From Ornithomonoglobus_A sp045612845 (lineage in GTDB: Bacteria; Bacillota; Clostridia; UBA1381), in contig JAZKZV010000022.1 in assembly GCA_045612845.1 (NCBI GenBank), positions 1 through 64,000 on the forward strand: a stretch of 64,000 bases of DNA, in the 5' to 3' direction. Both the position numbers and the translations under genes were made by a program. Position 1 is the first letter of the stretch, and every line of letters begins with the position of its first letter. Positions 44,532 through 54,450 of the stretch are shown piece by piece. The notes under the pieces are model-generated. The model was not told the DNA's origin, ran no database searches, and saw nothing but the letters and a program-made list of their open reading frames with translations.

Positions 44532-46262
44532 TTACAAATCAAACTGTTTCTTACAGTCATCAAGAGTTTTTGAGATTATCTCGTCAGCTGCAGCTTTTGA
44601 GGTTGCGTTTGTGCCAAGATATATCTTGATTTTTGGTTCCGTACCTGACGGTCTTACTATAAAATATGTTTTGTTGTCGGATAAATCGTATCTTAAAACA
44701 TCGGATTTAGGTAGTCCGCATAAACATTCTGTGTTGCCATCTTTATCGGTTATTGTTTGTTCCCTGTAATCAGTATATTTAATTATATCCATGTTGTTTA
44801 CTGATTTTGGCGGATTTTTTCTCAACGATTCGAGTAGTGCTGCCATTTTTTCCATACCGTCTTTTCCGGGCATTGTAAATGAAACAGTTTTTTCTGCAAA
44901 GTAACCATATTTTTTATATATGTTCTCCATTGCCTCATACAATGATATTCCTTTTTGCTTGTAATATGCAGCCATTTCTGCAATAAGCATTGTTGCAACG
45001 ACGCCGTCTTTATCTCTTGCATGAGTGCCAATAAGATAACCGTAGCTTTCTTCAAATCCTATGAGATAAGTGTATGAGCCACTCTGTGCAAACTCGGTCA
45101 TTTTCTCACCGATATACTTAAAGCCAGTTAAAACGTTCATTATTTCTATATTGTAGTCGTTACAAATAGCAGTTGCAAGCTCAGTAGTAACTATTGTCTT
45201 TATAACAACACCGTTTTGCGGAAGTACGCCTTGCTCTTTTTTTGAACGAAGAATATATTCAACAAGTAATGCACCCGTCTGATTGCCTGTAAGTGTTTGG
45301 TACTCTCCATTTGCATCACGTACAACAATGCCCACTCTATCACAATCAGGGTCTGTTCCTATTATGACATCAACATCATTTTCTCTGGCAATTTTTATTG
45401 CAAGTTCAAATCCCTCTTTATCTTCAGGGTTAGGAGATTTAACTGTAGGGAAGTTGCCGTCTTCGGTATCTTGTTCCTTAACAACAATTACATTTTTAAA
45501 CCCTATTCTCTTTAATATTTCTTGTATAGGACGTGAGCCTGTACCGTGAAATGGCGTATACACAAACTTAAAGGTATCAGACACCGCTGCAACTGAATCG
45601 GGATTTAACTGTTGTGTTTTTACAGTTTCTAAGAACTTTTCATCAATGGTACTGTCAACCATAACAAGCAAGCCTTTTTCTTTTGCCTCTTCAAGAGAAA
45701 TGTATGTAACATCATTAAAAACATCACATTCATTTATAGTATTTACAACTATATTTGTTGCATCAGGCGGGAGTTGTCCTCCGTCAGGACCATATACTTT
45801 GTATCCGTTATATTCCTTGGGATTGTGAGATGCAGTAATCATAACACCAGCACTGCAACCAAGATTACGTATTCCAAAAGATACCTCAGGCACAGAGTGA
45901 ACTATCGGGAAGAGGTATACCTTAATATCCTGCGAAGTCAACACCTTGGCGGTTTCTTCGGCAAACTCCTTAGAAAAGTTTCTTGTATCATATCCAATTA
46001 AAACACCGGCACTTGCCGCTTTGGCGCCTTTTGTGTTAACATAATGAGCTACTCCCATTGTGGCTCTTCGTACATTGTATATGTTCATTCTGTTTGTGCC
46101 AATACCTAAAATGCCGCGCATTCCGGCAGTACCAAATTCAAGCTCGCGATAAAATCTGTCCTCAATTTCTTTTTCGTCATTTATTTGTCTTAGCTCGTCT
46201 TTATCCACAGCTGATAGGACAGGAGATTCAATCCATTGCATATAAATTTCTTTGTAATTCAT
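44532..46262 (-). CDS. pgcA: Phosphoglucomutase/phosphomannomutase
   Basis: 576-aa alpha-D-phosphohexomutase of the long PgcA/PGM2 type, interconverting glucose-1-P and glucose-6-P for UDP-glucose and wall polymers. The catalytic phosphoserine loop ITASHNPKEYNG, Mg site GTDPDCDRVGI, sugar loop GFEESYGYL and phosphate loop RPSGTEPKIKIY are intact. The frame stays open to 46382, but the ATG at 46262 follows AAAGGAAAG, and the extra 40 residues look non-coding. Confidence 0.94.
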   Translation of the reverse strand: MNYKEIYMQWIESPVLSAVDKDELRQINDEKEIEDRFYRELEFGTAGMRGILGIGTNRMNIYNVRRATMGVAHYVNTKGAKAASAGVLIGYDTRNFSKEFAEETAKVLTSQDIKVYLFPIVHSVPEVSFGIRNLGCSAGVMITASHNPKEYNGYKVYGPDGGQLPPDATNIVVNTINECDVFNDVTYISLEEAKEKGLLVMVDSTIDEKFLETVKTQQLNPDSVAAVSDTFKFVYTPFHGTGSRPIQEILKRIGFKNVIVVKEQDTEDGNFPTVKSPNPEDKEGFELAIKIARENDVDVIIGTDPDCDRVGIVVRDANGEYQTLTGNQTGALLVEYILRSKKEQGVLPQNGVVIKTIVTTELATAICNDYNIEIMNVLTGFKYIGEKMTEFAQSGSYTYLIGFEESYGYLIGTHARDKDGVVATMLIAEMAAYYKQKGISLYEAMENIYKKYGYFAEKTVSFTMPGKDGMEKMAALLESLRKNPPKSVNNMDIIKYTDYREQTITDKDGNTECLCGLPKSDVLRYDLSDNKTYFIVRPSGTEPKIKIYLGTNATSKAAADEIISKTLDDCKKQFDL

Positions 46263-46404
46263 ATTAGCAGTCTTTCCTTTCAAATAACATAATATAATTA
46301 TATTCTTATTATATACTATATTTGCTTTTTTTTCAATACAAAATACAAAAATGAAATTTATATGTAAAAAACCTAAATACAATCAGGTAATATTGAATTT
46401 AGTA

Positions 46405-46433
46405 TTGCAAAATTATTCGATATGGTGTATAAT
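46405..46433 (+). promoter_or_regulatory. Promoter of nadK-argR-recN operon
   Basis: TTGCAA (46405-46410), 17-nt spacer, TATAAT (46428-46433). Confidence 0.75.
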
Positions 46434-46476
46434 AATGAATAAGTTAACATTTTATGTATAGGTAGGTGAGACAAGC

Positions 46477-47319
46477 TTGAAAAGAATAGCAATCGTATCA
46501 AACAATCTAAAGGATATTGATTTTATAAATACAAAAGAGTTTGTAAAAAAACTTTTAAACAGAGCGCAAATTTATATGGATAAATCGCTCAATATCCTTG
46601 GATTAGATGTAAATTACGTCGAATATGACCAGCTGTTTGAAATTGCAGATATTATGGTTGTTTTGGGAGGTGATGGCACAATACTTCAGGTTGCAACCCC
46701 TTGTGCAAAGCATAATATTCCTGTTTTAGGTGTAAATCTGGGCAGGGTTGGGTTTATGACGGAGACCGAACCAAACAATATAGATGATGCAATAAATTCT
46801 ATTTTAAACGATAATTATACATGCCAATCACGTATGCTTATCAAAATGGAAATGATTAAAGATGGTGAATCGAAATCATTTTATGCACTAAATGATGTTG
46901 TTATTTCCAAGAATGCAGAGGCAAAACTTATAAAAGTCGGTCTTTATGCTGATAATGAGCTTGTATATGACTATATTGCTGATGGCTTGATTATAGCTAC
47001 ACCTACCGGTTCTACCGGATACTCTATTTCGGCAGGCGGACCTGTTGTTGACCCAAGCATGCAGCTTTATATAGCAACTCCTATATGTCCGCATATGCTA
47101 AGCGTCAGAAGTGCAATACTTCCATCTCATAAAAGAATTGTTACTCGTCTTGATAATGATTTTAGGGATAATAAGGCGGTCGTATCATGTGATGGTGATG
47201 TTTGCGGATTTATAACCGGGGCTGATGAGATTGTCATATCTAAATCTAAATATGAATTTAAAATGATAAAAATAGGTAATTATTCGTTTTTCGACACACT
47301 ACTCAGAAAGCTTACATAA
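46477..47319 (+). CDS. nadK: NAD kinase
   Basis: 280 aa, makes NADP from NAD. VVLGGDGTILQVA holds the GGDG motif, ALNDVVISK the NE/D region and IATPTGSTGYSISAGGP the conserved glycine-rich site. The start is TTG at 46477 with AGGTGAG 6 nt upstream. First gene of a typical Firmicute set nadK-argR-recN. Confidence 0.94.
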   Translation: MKRIAIVSNNLKDIDFINTKEFVKKLLNRAQIYMDKSLNILGLDVNYVEYDQLFEIADIMVVLGGDGTILQVATPCAKHNIPVLGVNLGRVGFMTETEPNNIDDAINSILNDNYTCQSRMLIKMEMIKDGESKSFYALNDVVISKNAEAKLIKVGLYADNELVYDYIADGLIIATPTGSTGYSISAGGPVVDPSMQLYIATPICPHMLSVRSAILPSHKRIVTRLDNDFRDNKAVVSCDGDVCGFITGADEIVISKSKYEFKMIKIGNYSFFDTLLRKLT

Positions 47320-47341
47320 ACAGAGCAGAGAAGAGGTAAAT

Positions 47342-47794
47342 ATGAAACATAAAAGACAAGCAGCAATGCTGCAAATAATAAAAGAAAATAAGTTGAGAAC
47401 ACATACACAGCTCATCGAAAAATTAAAAGAAAACGGTTTTGATGTAACTCAGGCAACAGTATCGAGGGATATAAAAGAACTTGGCATTGTAAAAATTCCA
47501 TCAGATATAGGAACGGTGTATGCATTGGCTACCAATACACATATACCGTCAGAAAGAAAAATTAAAGCAATATCCGATACCGTGTTAGAGGTTGACAGTG
47601 CGATGCATACTATTGTCATAAAAACTTATCCCGGTATGGCATCAGCGGTTGCTGCATCTTTAGATAGTTCTATGAGGAATGAATTTCTAGGCTCAATAGC
47701 CGGTGATGATGTACTGCTTATAATCACACAGGGAATTGAAGATGCAACTGCTTTAGCTGAAAAATTACGTGATATGTTTAATATTTTACAGTAA
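47342..47794 (+). CDS. argR: Arginine repressor
   Basis: 150 aa with an N-terminal winged helix (LIEKLKENGFDVTQATVSRDIKEL) and a C-terminal arginine-binding hexamer domain (MASAVAASLD, GSIAGDDVLLIIT). It represses arginine synthesis and activates catabolism when arginine is high. Located between nadK and recN. proB and proA, part of a related pathway, lie downstream in the same run. Confidence 0.95.
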   Translation: MKHKRQAAMLQIIKENKLRTHTQLIEKLKENGFDVTQATVSRDIKELGIVKIPSDIGTVYALATNTHIPSERKIKAISDTVLEVDSAMHTIVIKTYPGMASAVAASLDSSMRNEFLGSIAGDDVLLIITQGIEDATALAEKLRDMFNILQ

Positions 47795-47829
47795 TTATCT
47801 TGTTAGAACGGAAAGGCCGTGAAATTTAA

Positions 47830-49494
47830 ATGTTAAATAAACTATCAATAAAAAATGTTGCTGTAATTGACTCTGTAGATGCTGAATTTTATAATGGAAT
47901 GACAGTTTTGACGGGAGAAACAGGTGCAGGTAAGTCTATAATTATAGATTCTATAAATATGATTTTGGGCGACAGAACAAATAAAGACCTTGTACGATAC
48001 GGACAAGAAAAAGCAAGTGTCCAGGCTGTTTTTGATGCAAACAACGATGTTTTGCATATTTTAGATGAATATGGAATCGACATTGAAGATAATCAGATAA
48101 TTATAACCCGTAATGTAAATAACGAGGGCAAGAGCATCGCAAAAGTCAATGGCGAGATTGTTACACTTGGAGTTCTTCGCGAAATCGCTTCTGCTCTTGT
48201 TAATATTCATGGTCAACACGATAATCAGACTCTTTTATCAGCAAAAAAACATATTAACTTTCTCGACTCATTTGCACATTGTGATTGTGAATTAAGTACA
48301 TATAAAAGTATTTACAAAGAGCTTAATATATTAAAAAAGCAAGCAGACGCTCTAAATCAGGACGAGCAGGAAATGCTTAGGCGAGTGGATTTATTAGAAT
48401 ATCAAATTAAAGAAATCGAACAGGCAAATCTAAGCGAAAATGAGGAAGAGGAACTAAAAGAACAACAACAAATATATGAGAATGCCGAAAAAATCTCACA
48501 AGGTATAAACGAGGCTTATTCAAATATATATCAGAATAACGAGTCGCTATCTGCATATGATTCTATATGCATTGCAATTAAGGCATTAGACAGCATCAGG
48601 GAATTTGACTGCACTTTAGAGAATGCATATAATAGCCTGTCATCTGCAATGTATGCTATCGAGGATGTATCGCACGAAATATTAAGCTTTGGCGAGAATG
48701 TTGAATATGACGAAAATATTTTAAATGATATAGAATCAAGACTTGACCTTATTTCAAAATTAAAGAGAAAATACGGTGCAACAATCACCGATATAAAGGC
48801 TTTTTTGGATAATGCAAAAAAAGAACTTAATGATATACAAACTCACGACGAACAACTGCGTAAGCTGAATATCGAAATTGATAAGAAGACTAAAGAGTTA
48901 ACAAACGCCGCAAAAATACTAAGCAAAAAGAGAACTGATGCAGCATGTGAACTCTCGGAAAAAATTGAAATATCTTTACATGAACTTAACATGGAAAAAT
49001 CTAAAATTTCAGTCAATGTTGAGATGCTGGATGATTTTAGTGAAAATGGTATAGATAAAGTGGAGTTTATGATAAGCACCAATCCCGGTGAGCCTTTAAA
49101 ACCGCTTACGAGTATTGCGTCGGGCGGAGAACTTTCAAGAGTTATGCTTGCAATAAAGTCCATTATTGCTTTAGATGATGATGTTGACACGTTGATTTTT
49201 GACGAAATCGATACAGGTGTATCGGGAAATGCAGCCATAAAAATTGCGCAAAAACTTAAGAAAATTGGTACTGCAAAACAGGTTATATGTATAACTCATT
49301 TACCGCAAATTTGTGCGGGCGCAGACCATCATTATCTTATTATTAAGAATGCGGATGACAAAATGGCACGAACATCATTAAAACATCTCAACGAAGAAGA
49401 GCGCATCACCGAATTGGCAAGGATAATTGACGGTCGTGAAATCACTCCGTCTGCATACAACCATGCAAAAGAACTATTATCAAATTCTATATAA
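47830..49494 (+). CDS. recN: DNA repair protein RecN
   Basis: SMC-like ATPase of 554 aa for double-strand break repair. Walker A GETGAGKS (near residue 30), central coiled coil (about 150-370), signature IASGGELSRVMLAIK and Walker B LIFDEIDTGVSG followed by QVICITHLPQICAGAD. All normal. The start follows GGAAAGG. Confidence 0.96.
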   Translation: MLNKLSIKNVAVIDSVDAEFYNGMTVLTGETGAGKSIIIDSINMILGDRTNKDLVRYGQEKASVQAVFDANNDVLHILDEYGIDIEDNQIIITRNVNNEGKSIAKVNGEIVTLGVLREIASALVNIHGQHDNQTLLSAKKHINFLDSFAHCDCELSTYKSIYKELNILKKQADALNQDEQEMLRRVDLLEYQIKEIEQANLSENEEEELKEQQQIYENAEKISQGINEAYSNIYQNNESLSAYDSICIAIKALDSIREFDCTLENAYNSLSSAMYAIEDVSHEILSFGENVEYDENILNDIESRLDLISKLKRKYGATITDIKAFLDNAKKELNDIQTHDEQLRKLNIEIDKKTKELTNAAKILSKKRTDAACELSEKIEISLHELNMEKSKISVNVEMLDDFSENGIDKVEFMISTNPGEPLKPLTSIASGGELSRVMLAIKSIIALDDDVDTLIFDEIDTGVSGNAAIKIAQKLKKIGTAKQVICITHLPQICAGADHHYLIIKNADDKMARTSLKHLNEEERITELARIIDGREITPSAYNHAKELLSNSI

Positions 49495-49507
49495 ATAAGA
49501 GAAATTT

Positions 49508-49918
49508 ATGAATAACAACGGACAAAGTAAAAACGGATTACGTTTTGTTTTGGTAATTATACTCATATTATCATTTGTTGCAGGCTATTTTACTCACACT
49601 TTAACTAGCGTAAAAAGAAGTGAATATGACAGTTTGCTATTATATTATGAGGCATTATATCAAAAAACGGTAAAATTAGAAAATGACCTATCAGCAATTA
49701 AAAATACTGAAAATTCCAATAAAATATCTTTAAATGCTGATGATAAAGCCATGAGCAGTGTTAATGTTGATAATTCGTCGGATTTTGTTTATATATCAAA
49801 ATCAGGCGAAAAATATCATAAGGAAAACTGTTCCTCATTAAAATCAAACAGCGAGAAAATAACATTAGAACAGGCACAGGAAATTGGTAAAGAACCATGT
49901 AAAATATGCTACAAATAA
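49508..49918 (+). CDS. Membrane-anchored protein with small Cys/His domain
   Basis: 136 aa. One membrane segment (about 12-32), a short coiled linker and a C-terminal module YISKSGEKYHKENCSSL...LEQAQEIGKEPCKICYK. This KYH..C...PC..C pattern occurs at the ends of various secreted nucleases and ComEC-like proteins and may bind metal. Role unknown. It lies between recN and proB; the stop overlaps the first codons of the over-long proB frame. Confidence 0.68.
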   Translation: MNNNGQSKNGLRFVLVIILILSFVAGYFTHTLTSVKRSEYDSLLLYYEALYQKTVKLENDLSAIKNTENSNKISLNADDKAMSSVNVDNSSDFVYISKSGEKYHKENCSSLKSNSEKITLEQAQEIGKEPCKICYK

Positions 49919-49932
49919 AAAGGAGACAGAAA

Positions 49933-50739
49933 ATGGATAAAATACTAAAAGATGTATCATCAGCACAAAGAATAGTAATTAAGGTTGGAACATCAACGCT
50001 TACATACAGTACAGGGAAAATGAATCTCAAAAGAATAGATACAATGGCAATGATTTTAAGTGATCTCAGAAATCAAGGTAAAGAGGTTGTGCTTGTAAGC
50101 TCGGGCGCAATAGGTGTTGCAGTAGGTAAATTAGGTCTTGAGAAAAAGCCTGATGATACACGTCAAAAGCAGGCCATAGCAGCAGTAGGTCAATGTGAAC
50201 TTATGTATCTTTATGACAAAATGTTCTCAGAGTATAACAATACTGTAGCTCAAATATTGCTTACAAAAGATGATGTTGCAGTGCCTAAACGTAAAAGAAA
50301 TATCCAAAATACAATTACTGCACTTTTGGATATGGGTATAATTCCTATTGTTAACGAAAATGATACAGTTTCATTTGACGAAATAGAAATCGGCGATAAT
50401 GATACGCTATCAGCAATGGTTGCAGAGCTTGTAGATGCAGATTTACTTATACTGTTCTCTGACATAGACGGACTGTATTCTGAGGACCCACATAGCAATC
50501 CAAATGCGAAATTATTACCGTTTGTATATGATGTAAACGAAGTACGAGCACTTGCCGGTGGTGCAGTAACAGGGCAGGGGACAGGCGGAATGATAACTAA
50601 GCTTGATGCGGCAGATATTGCCACAAAAGCAGGAATTCATATGATAATAGCTAACGGAAACAATTTACACTCAATATATGATATATTAGACGGAAAATCC
50701 GAGGGAACTCTGTTTGTTTCTAAAAATTATCATTCTTAA
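49933..50739 (+). CDS. proB: Glutamate 5-kinase
   Basis: First step of proline synthesis. VIKVGTSTLTYS, LVSSGAIGVAVGKLG, NENDTVSFDEIEIGDNDTLSAMVA and FSDIDGLY are the amino-acid kinase motifs. At 268 aa it lacks the C-terminal PUA domain present in E. coli ProB, as is common. Start ATG at 49933 after AAAAGGAGA; the frame from 49906 overlaps the upstream gene. proA follows. Confidence 0.95.
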   Translation: MDKILKDVSSAQRIVIKVGTSTLTYSTGKMNLKRIDTMAMILSDLRNQGKEVVLVSSGAIGVAVGKLGLEKKPDDTRQKQAIAAVGQCELMYLYDKMFSEYNNTVAQILLTKDDVAVPKRKRNIQNTITALLDMGIIPIVNENDTVSFDEIEIGDNDTLSAMVAELVDADLLILFSDIDGLYSEDPHSNPNAKLLPFVYDVNEVRALAGGAVTGQGTGGMITKLDAADIATKAGIHMIIANGNNLHSIYDILDGKSEGTLFVSKNYHS

Positions 50740-50762
50740 TATTAAAGAAAGGAATGAATGCG

Positions 50763-52013
50763 TTGAATAGTGAATTGATACAAAAAGGAACATCAGCAAA
50801 AGATGCTTCTTATAAAATGGCGGTAATATCACCAATAATAAAGAATAATGCATTAAATGCCATTGCTGATGCACTTGAGAAAAATAGTGATAAGATTATA
50901 GCTGCCAATAAAATTGACATTGATCTTGCGATAAAAAAAGGTACAAGAAAGGCAATGATAGACAGACTTACCTTGACCGATGACAGAATTTCGGGAATGG
51001 CTGAGGGGGTAAGACAAGTTGCTACTCTTGATGACCCGATTGGCGAAACAATCAAGATGTGGAAACGCCCAAATGGCCTTGAAATCGGTCAAAGACGTGT
51101 TCCTATGGGTGTTATTGCTATTATTTTCGAGGCACGTCCAAATGTTACAGTTGATGCTGCGGCATTGTGTTTAAAAACATCAAATTCGTGCATATTAAGA
51201 GGCGGAAGTGAGGCTATAAATTCAAATAAAATGCTTATGCAAATTATGCAGGATGCTGCATATGGTGCGGGCATACCTAAAGGTGCATTGAATATTATTG
51301 AAGATACATCACGCGAGACTGCGACAAAGCTAATGCAGTTAAACGGATATGTAGATATGCTTATACCTCGTGGCGGTGCAGGCCTTATACGTAGTGTAGT
51401 TGAAAATGCAACAGTACCAGTAGTAGAAACAGCTGCAGGAAACTGTCATATATATGTAGAGAGCACTGCAGACTTAGATATAGCTTTAAAAATTATACTA
51501 AACGCAAAGGTGCAAAGACCGTCTGTGTGCAATGCGGCTGAAACATTGCTTATTGATAAAGACATATGCAAAGAATTTGTTCCGGTGATTTTTGATGCAC
51601 TAAAGAAAAATAATGTAGAAATAAGAGCAGATGAAGAATGTATTAGATATTATCCTGATGTTTTAAATGCAACTGACGAGGATTTCTATACAGAATATAA
51701 CGACTATATAATATCAGTAAAAGCGGTAGATGGGGTAGATGAGGCAATAGCTCATATTAACAAATATAATACAGGCCATTCGGAAGCCATAATTACAACT
51801 GATTATAATGTGCAATCAAAATTTTTAAATGAAGTGGATGCTGCTGCAGTATATGTAAATGCATCAACACGTTTTACAGACGGTTTTGAATTTGGTTTTG
51901 GTGCAGAAATAGGTATAAGTACACAGAAAATGCACGCAAGAGGTCCAATGGGACTCGAGGCGCTTACATCTGTTAAGTATGTTATATACGGAAATGGACA
52001 AATAAGAGAATAA
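50763..52013 (+). CDS. proA: Gamma-glutamyl phosphate reductase
   Basis: Second step of proline synthesis (glutamate-5-semialdehyde dehydrogenase), about 417 aa. RVPMGVIAIIFEARPNVTVDAA, LRGGSEAINSN, NCHIYVE and the catalytic-Cys segment QRPSVCNAAETLLID are present. An in-frame ATG at 50754 touches the RBS (AAAGAAAGGA), so the TTG at 50763 is the more likely start. Operon with proB. Confidence 0.95.
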   Translation: MNSELIQKGTSAKDASYKMAVISPIIKNNALNAIADALEKNSDKIIAANKIDIDLAIKKGTRKAMIDRLTLTDDRISGMAEGVRQVATLDDPIGETIKMWKRPNGLEIGQRRVPMGVIAIIFEARPNVTVDAAALCLKTSNSCILRGGSEAINSNKMLMQIMQDAAYGAGIPKGALNIIEDTSRETATKLMQLNGYVDMLIPRGGAGLIRSVVENATVPVVETAAGNCHIYVESTADLDIALKIILNAKVQRPSVCNAAETLLIDKDICKEFVPVIFDALKKNNVEIRADEECIRYYPDVLNATDEDFYTEYNDYIISVKAVDGVDEAIAHINKYNTGHSEAIITTDYNVQSKFLNEVDAAAVYVNASTRFTDGFEFGFGAEIGISTQKMHARGPMGLEALTSVKYVIYGNGQIRE

Positions 52014-52016
52014 AAA

Positions 52017-52046
52017 TAAGTCCCTTTATAGGGGACTATTTTTATT
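52017..52046 (+). terminator. Terminator after proA
   Basis: Stem AGTCCC / GGGACT (52019-52024 with 52032-52037), extended by flanking A and T runs and followed by ATTTTTATT. Confidence 0.78.
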
Positions 52047-52097
52047 GCCATTCTTAAAAATACAAAACTAAGTTCGATAAATTACTCTTTATCTGAC

Positions 52098-52820
52098 TTA
52101 AAGTGTAATAATTGAACCTATGTCGTATAAATTGCCCTTTCTTAGCTCTATTACGTCTACACCATAGTTTTTTACAAAAGAGATTATATTATCACTATTT
52201 GGATGTGTTTTTATTTCTCCGTTAACAGCAAGTGTTGTTTTATCTATCAAACCTGTTGCGCCTCCGATGAATCCATAATCCATTCCGTTTAATTCAATAT
52301 AACCTTCATCAATTTCCAATACATCTATTTTATTTTCTTTACATGCTTTTGCTATTGATTTATCTGCTGTAATCAGTGCATTTTCATTTATGATACAAAT
52401 ACTGCATTTTGAGTATCCCTGGTTGACGTTCAGAATTTTCTTTTTATACCTTAACCCATATTCGACAATTTCTATCGTCGTGTACAAGCGCTTGCAAATG
52501 AGGTAATTTCCTAAGTCAGCACAATTATATGAAATGTCGTGTGGATATTTATTTTGTAGCTTATTTGAGCCTTTAACAATATCTAAATCAGGCAAAGCAT
52601 TTTTATAGTATTCAAAAACCTCAGGTGCAACAATTAAGCCTAATTGAGTTTTAAAAATCTGTATATCTGCATGTCCGTTTATTGCATCATAAAGTGAGGG
52701 TATTTTTAACGTAGGAATAATTTTAAAACCAATACGTTCTAACTCCTCTATTGTTTCTTTTTGCGCCCTATAATCAATAACAACCCTATTAGAACGTTTG
52801 TTCGGTGAAGTGTTCGACAT
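52098..52820 (-). CDS. GME-fold protein (DUF6873-like)
   Basis: 240 aa, no signal peptide. The repeated alpha/beta pattern and the segments HGHADIQIF-like (NGHADIQIF), NALITADKSIAKAC and DYGFIGGATGLI fit the guanidino-modifying-enzyme (amidinotransferase/dimethylargininase) fold annotated as DUF6873. The usual catalytic Cys near the C-terminus is not visible, so it may be non-catalytic. It is separated from leuB by a weak hairpin but probably shares the leu transcript. Confidence 0.58.
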   Translation of the reverse strand: MSNTSPNKRSNRVVIDYRAQKETIEELERIGFKIIPTLKIPSLYDAINGHADIQIFKTQLGLIVAPEVFEYYKNALPDLDIVKGSNKLQNKYPHDISYNCADLGNYLICKRLYTTIEIVEYGLRYKKKILNVNQGYSKCSICIINENALITADKSIAKACKENKIDVLEIDEGYIELNGMDYGFIGGATGLIDKTTLAVNGEIKTHPNSDNIISFVKNYGVDVIELRKGNLYDIGSIITL

Positions 52821-52848
52821 ATTAGACTCCTTATATATTAAATATAAA

Positions 52849-52875
52849 GGTAGTGTAAGCTTATCCTACACTACC
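52849..52875 (-). terminator. Weak hairpin between leuB and GME-fold gene
   Basis: 9-bp stem GGTAGTGTA / TACACTACC (52849-52857 with 52867-52875), followed on the - strand by TTTATATTT. It may attenuate the transcript. Confidence 0.5.
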
Positions 52876-52884
52876 CTATTATAA

Positions 52885-53946
52885 TTATAAATTCTCAGCA
52901 ATTAGTTCTGCCATCTTCTTACATCCGACTTTTGTCATGCCATCGGACATAATGTCTGTTGTTCTGTAGTTTTGATTAAGTACCTTATCTACTGCATTAT
53001 TTATTGCTCTTGCCTCTTCTATCAAGCCAAAACTCATTTCAAGCATCATTGCAGCTGAAATTATTGTAGCTATAGGATTTGCAATATCCATTCCGGCGAT
53101 ATCAGGTGCACTTCCGTGTATAGGCTCGTACATTCCGCATTTTGTAGCGCCTAATGATGCTGATGGCAACATACCTATTGAGCCGGCTATTGCTGATGAT
53201 AAATCAGATAAAATATCACCAAAGATATTAGAAGTTACCATAACATCAAACTGAGCCGGGTTAATTGCAAGCTGCATAGCAGCATTATCTACATACATGT
53301 GAGTAAGCTCAACTTCAGGATAGTTCTTAGATAATTCTGTAATTGTCTTTCTCCACAATCTTGATGATTCCAAAACATTTGCCTTATCAACAGAAATAAC
53401 CTTTTTCTTACGAAGCATAGCAGTCTCAAACGCAATTTTACCGATGCGTTCTACCTCTTCAACGCTATATTTTTCTTCATCAGATGCCCATGAGCCATCT
53501 TGTGCTTTATCTTTTTTACCAAAGTAAATTCCACCTGTAAGCTCTCTTACAACCATTACATCAAGACCATTTTCCAACTTACTGTCTTTGAGTGGTGATG
53601 CATCCTTTAATTGTGGTTTTAAAATTGATGGTCTTAGGTTTGAATATAAGCCAAGCTCTTTTCTTATACCTAAAAGACCCGCCTCGGGACGCTTGGGGGC
53701 ACTATCCCATTTAGGCCCGCCAACTGCACCCAAAAGAACACTATCAGATTTTTTGCATATATCAATAGTTTCCTGCGGCAGTGGCTCGCCAAACTTGTCA
53801 ATAGCGCAACCGCCCATATATACTTCGGTAAAATTAAATTTATGATTAAACTTTTTTTCAACAGCTTTTAGAACTGTTATTGCACCTTCAACAATTTCAG
53901 GACCAATTCCGTCGCCGGGAATTGTTGCTATATTAAATTCTGCCAT
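52885..53946 (-). CDS. leuB: 3-isopropylmalate dehydrogenase
   Basis: 353 aa; oxidative decarboxylation step of leucine synthesis. IATIPGDGIGPEIVEGA, VRELTGGIYFG, the active-site YVDNAAMQL and NIFGDILSDLSSAIAGSIGMLPSASLG are intact. Third gene of leuC-leuD-leuB. Confidence 0.96.
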   Translation of the reverse strand: MAEFNIATIPGDGIGPEIVEGAITVLKAVEKKFNHKFNFTEVYMGGCAIDKFGEPLPQETIDICKKSDSVLLGAVGGPKWDSAPKRPEAGLLGIRKELGLYSNLRPSILKPQLKDASPLKDSKLENGLDVMVVRELTGGIYFGKKDKAQDGSWASDEEKYSVEEVERIGKIAFETAMLRKKKVISVDKANVLESSRLWRKTITELSKNYPEVELTHMYVDNAAMQLAINPAQFDVMVTSNIFGDILSDLSSAIAGSIGMLPSASLGATKCGMYEPIHGSAPDIAGMDIANPIATIISAAMMLEMSFGLIEEARAINNAVDKVLNQNYRTTDIMSDGMTKVGCKKMAELIAENL

Positions 53947-53961
53947 TGTTATTACTCCTTA

Positions 53962-54450
53962 TCAGTTGTTTTTCTTAATGTATTCTACAAGACCGCCTGC
54001 ATTTATAATACCTTGCATAAACGGAGGAAATGCTGCAGCTTGATATGTCTTATTCTTTGTCTTGTTTGTTATTATGCCGGAATCGAAGTCAACTTCAACC
54101 TCGTCGTTTTCTTCAATATCAGCAGATGCCTCGGGGCACTCTAATATCGGCAATCCAATATTTATTGAATTTCTAAAGAAAATTCTCGCAAAGTCCTTTG
54201 CTATAACACACGAAATTCCACTTGCTTTAATTGCAATCGGTGCATGCTCTCTTGATGAGCCACAACCAAAGTTTGCACCGCCAACCATAATATCGCCTTT
54301 TTGAACTCTGCTTACAAATGATGTATCAATATCTTCCATGCAATGTGCTGCTAACTCCTCAGCTGAAGATGTATTCAAATATCTTGCAGGAATTATTACA
54401 TCAGTGTCTATATTATCACCGTACTTTATTACTTTGCCATTCGCTTTCAT
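53962..54450 (-). CDS. leuD: 3-isopropylmalate dehydratase small subunit
   Basis: 162 aa, the short (archaeal/Clostridial) type. KYGDNIDTDVIIPARYL and GANFGCGSSREHAP are the swivel-domain motifs. ATG overlaps the leuC stop by one base (TAATG), so subunits are translationally coupled. Confidence 0.95.
   Translation of the reverse strand: MKANGKVIKYGDNIDTDVIIPARYLNTSSAEELAAHCMEDIDTSFVSRVQKGDIMVGGANFGCGSSREHAPIAIKASGISCVIAKDFARIFFRNSINIGLPILECPEASADIEENDEVEVDFDSGIITNKTKNKTYQAAAFPPFMQGIINAGGLVEYIKKNN

Noticed and set aside
44532..46382. 40-residue N-terminal extension of the phosphohexomutase
   Set aside because: Extension has non-coding composition (runs of Ile/Phe/Lys); the ATG at 46262 has the RBS and matches the family start.
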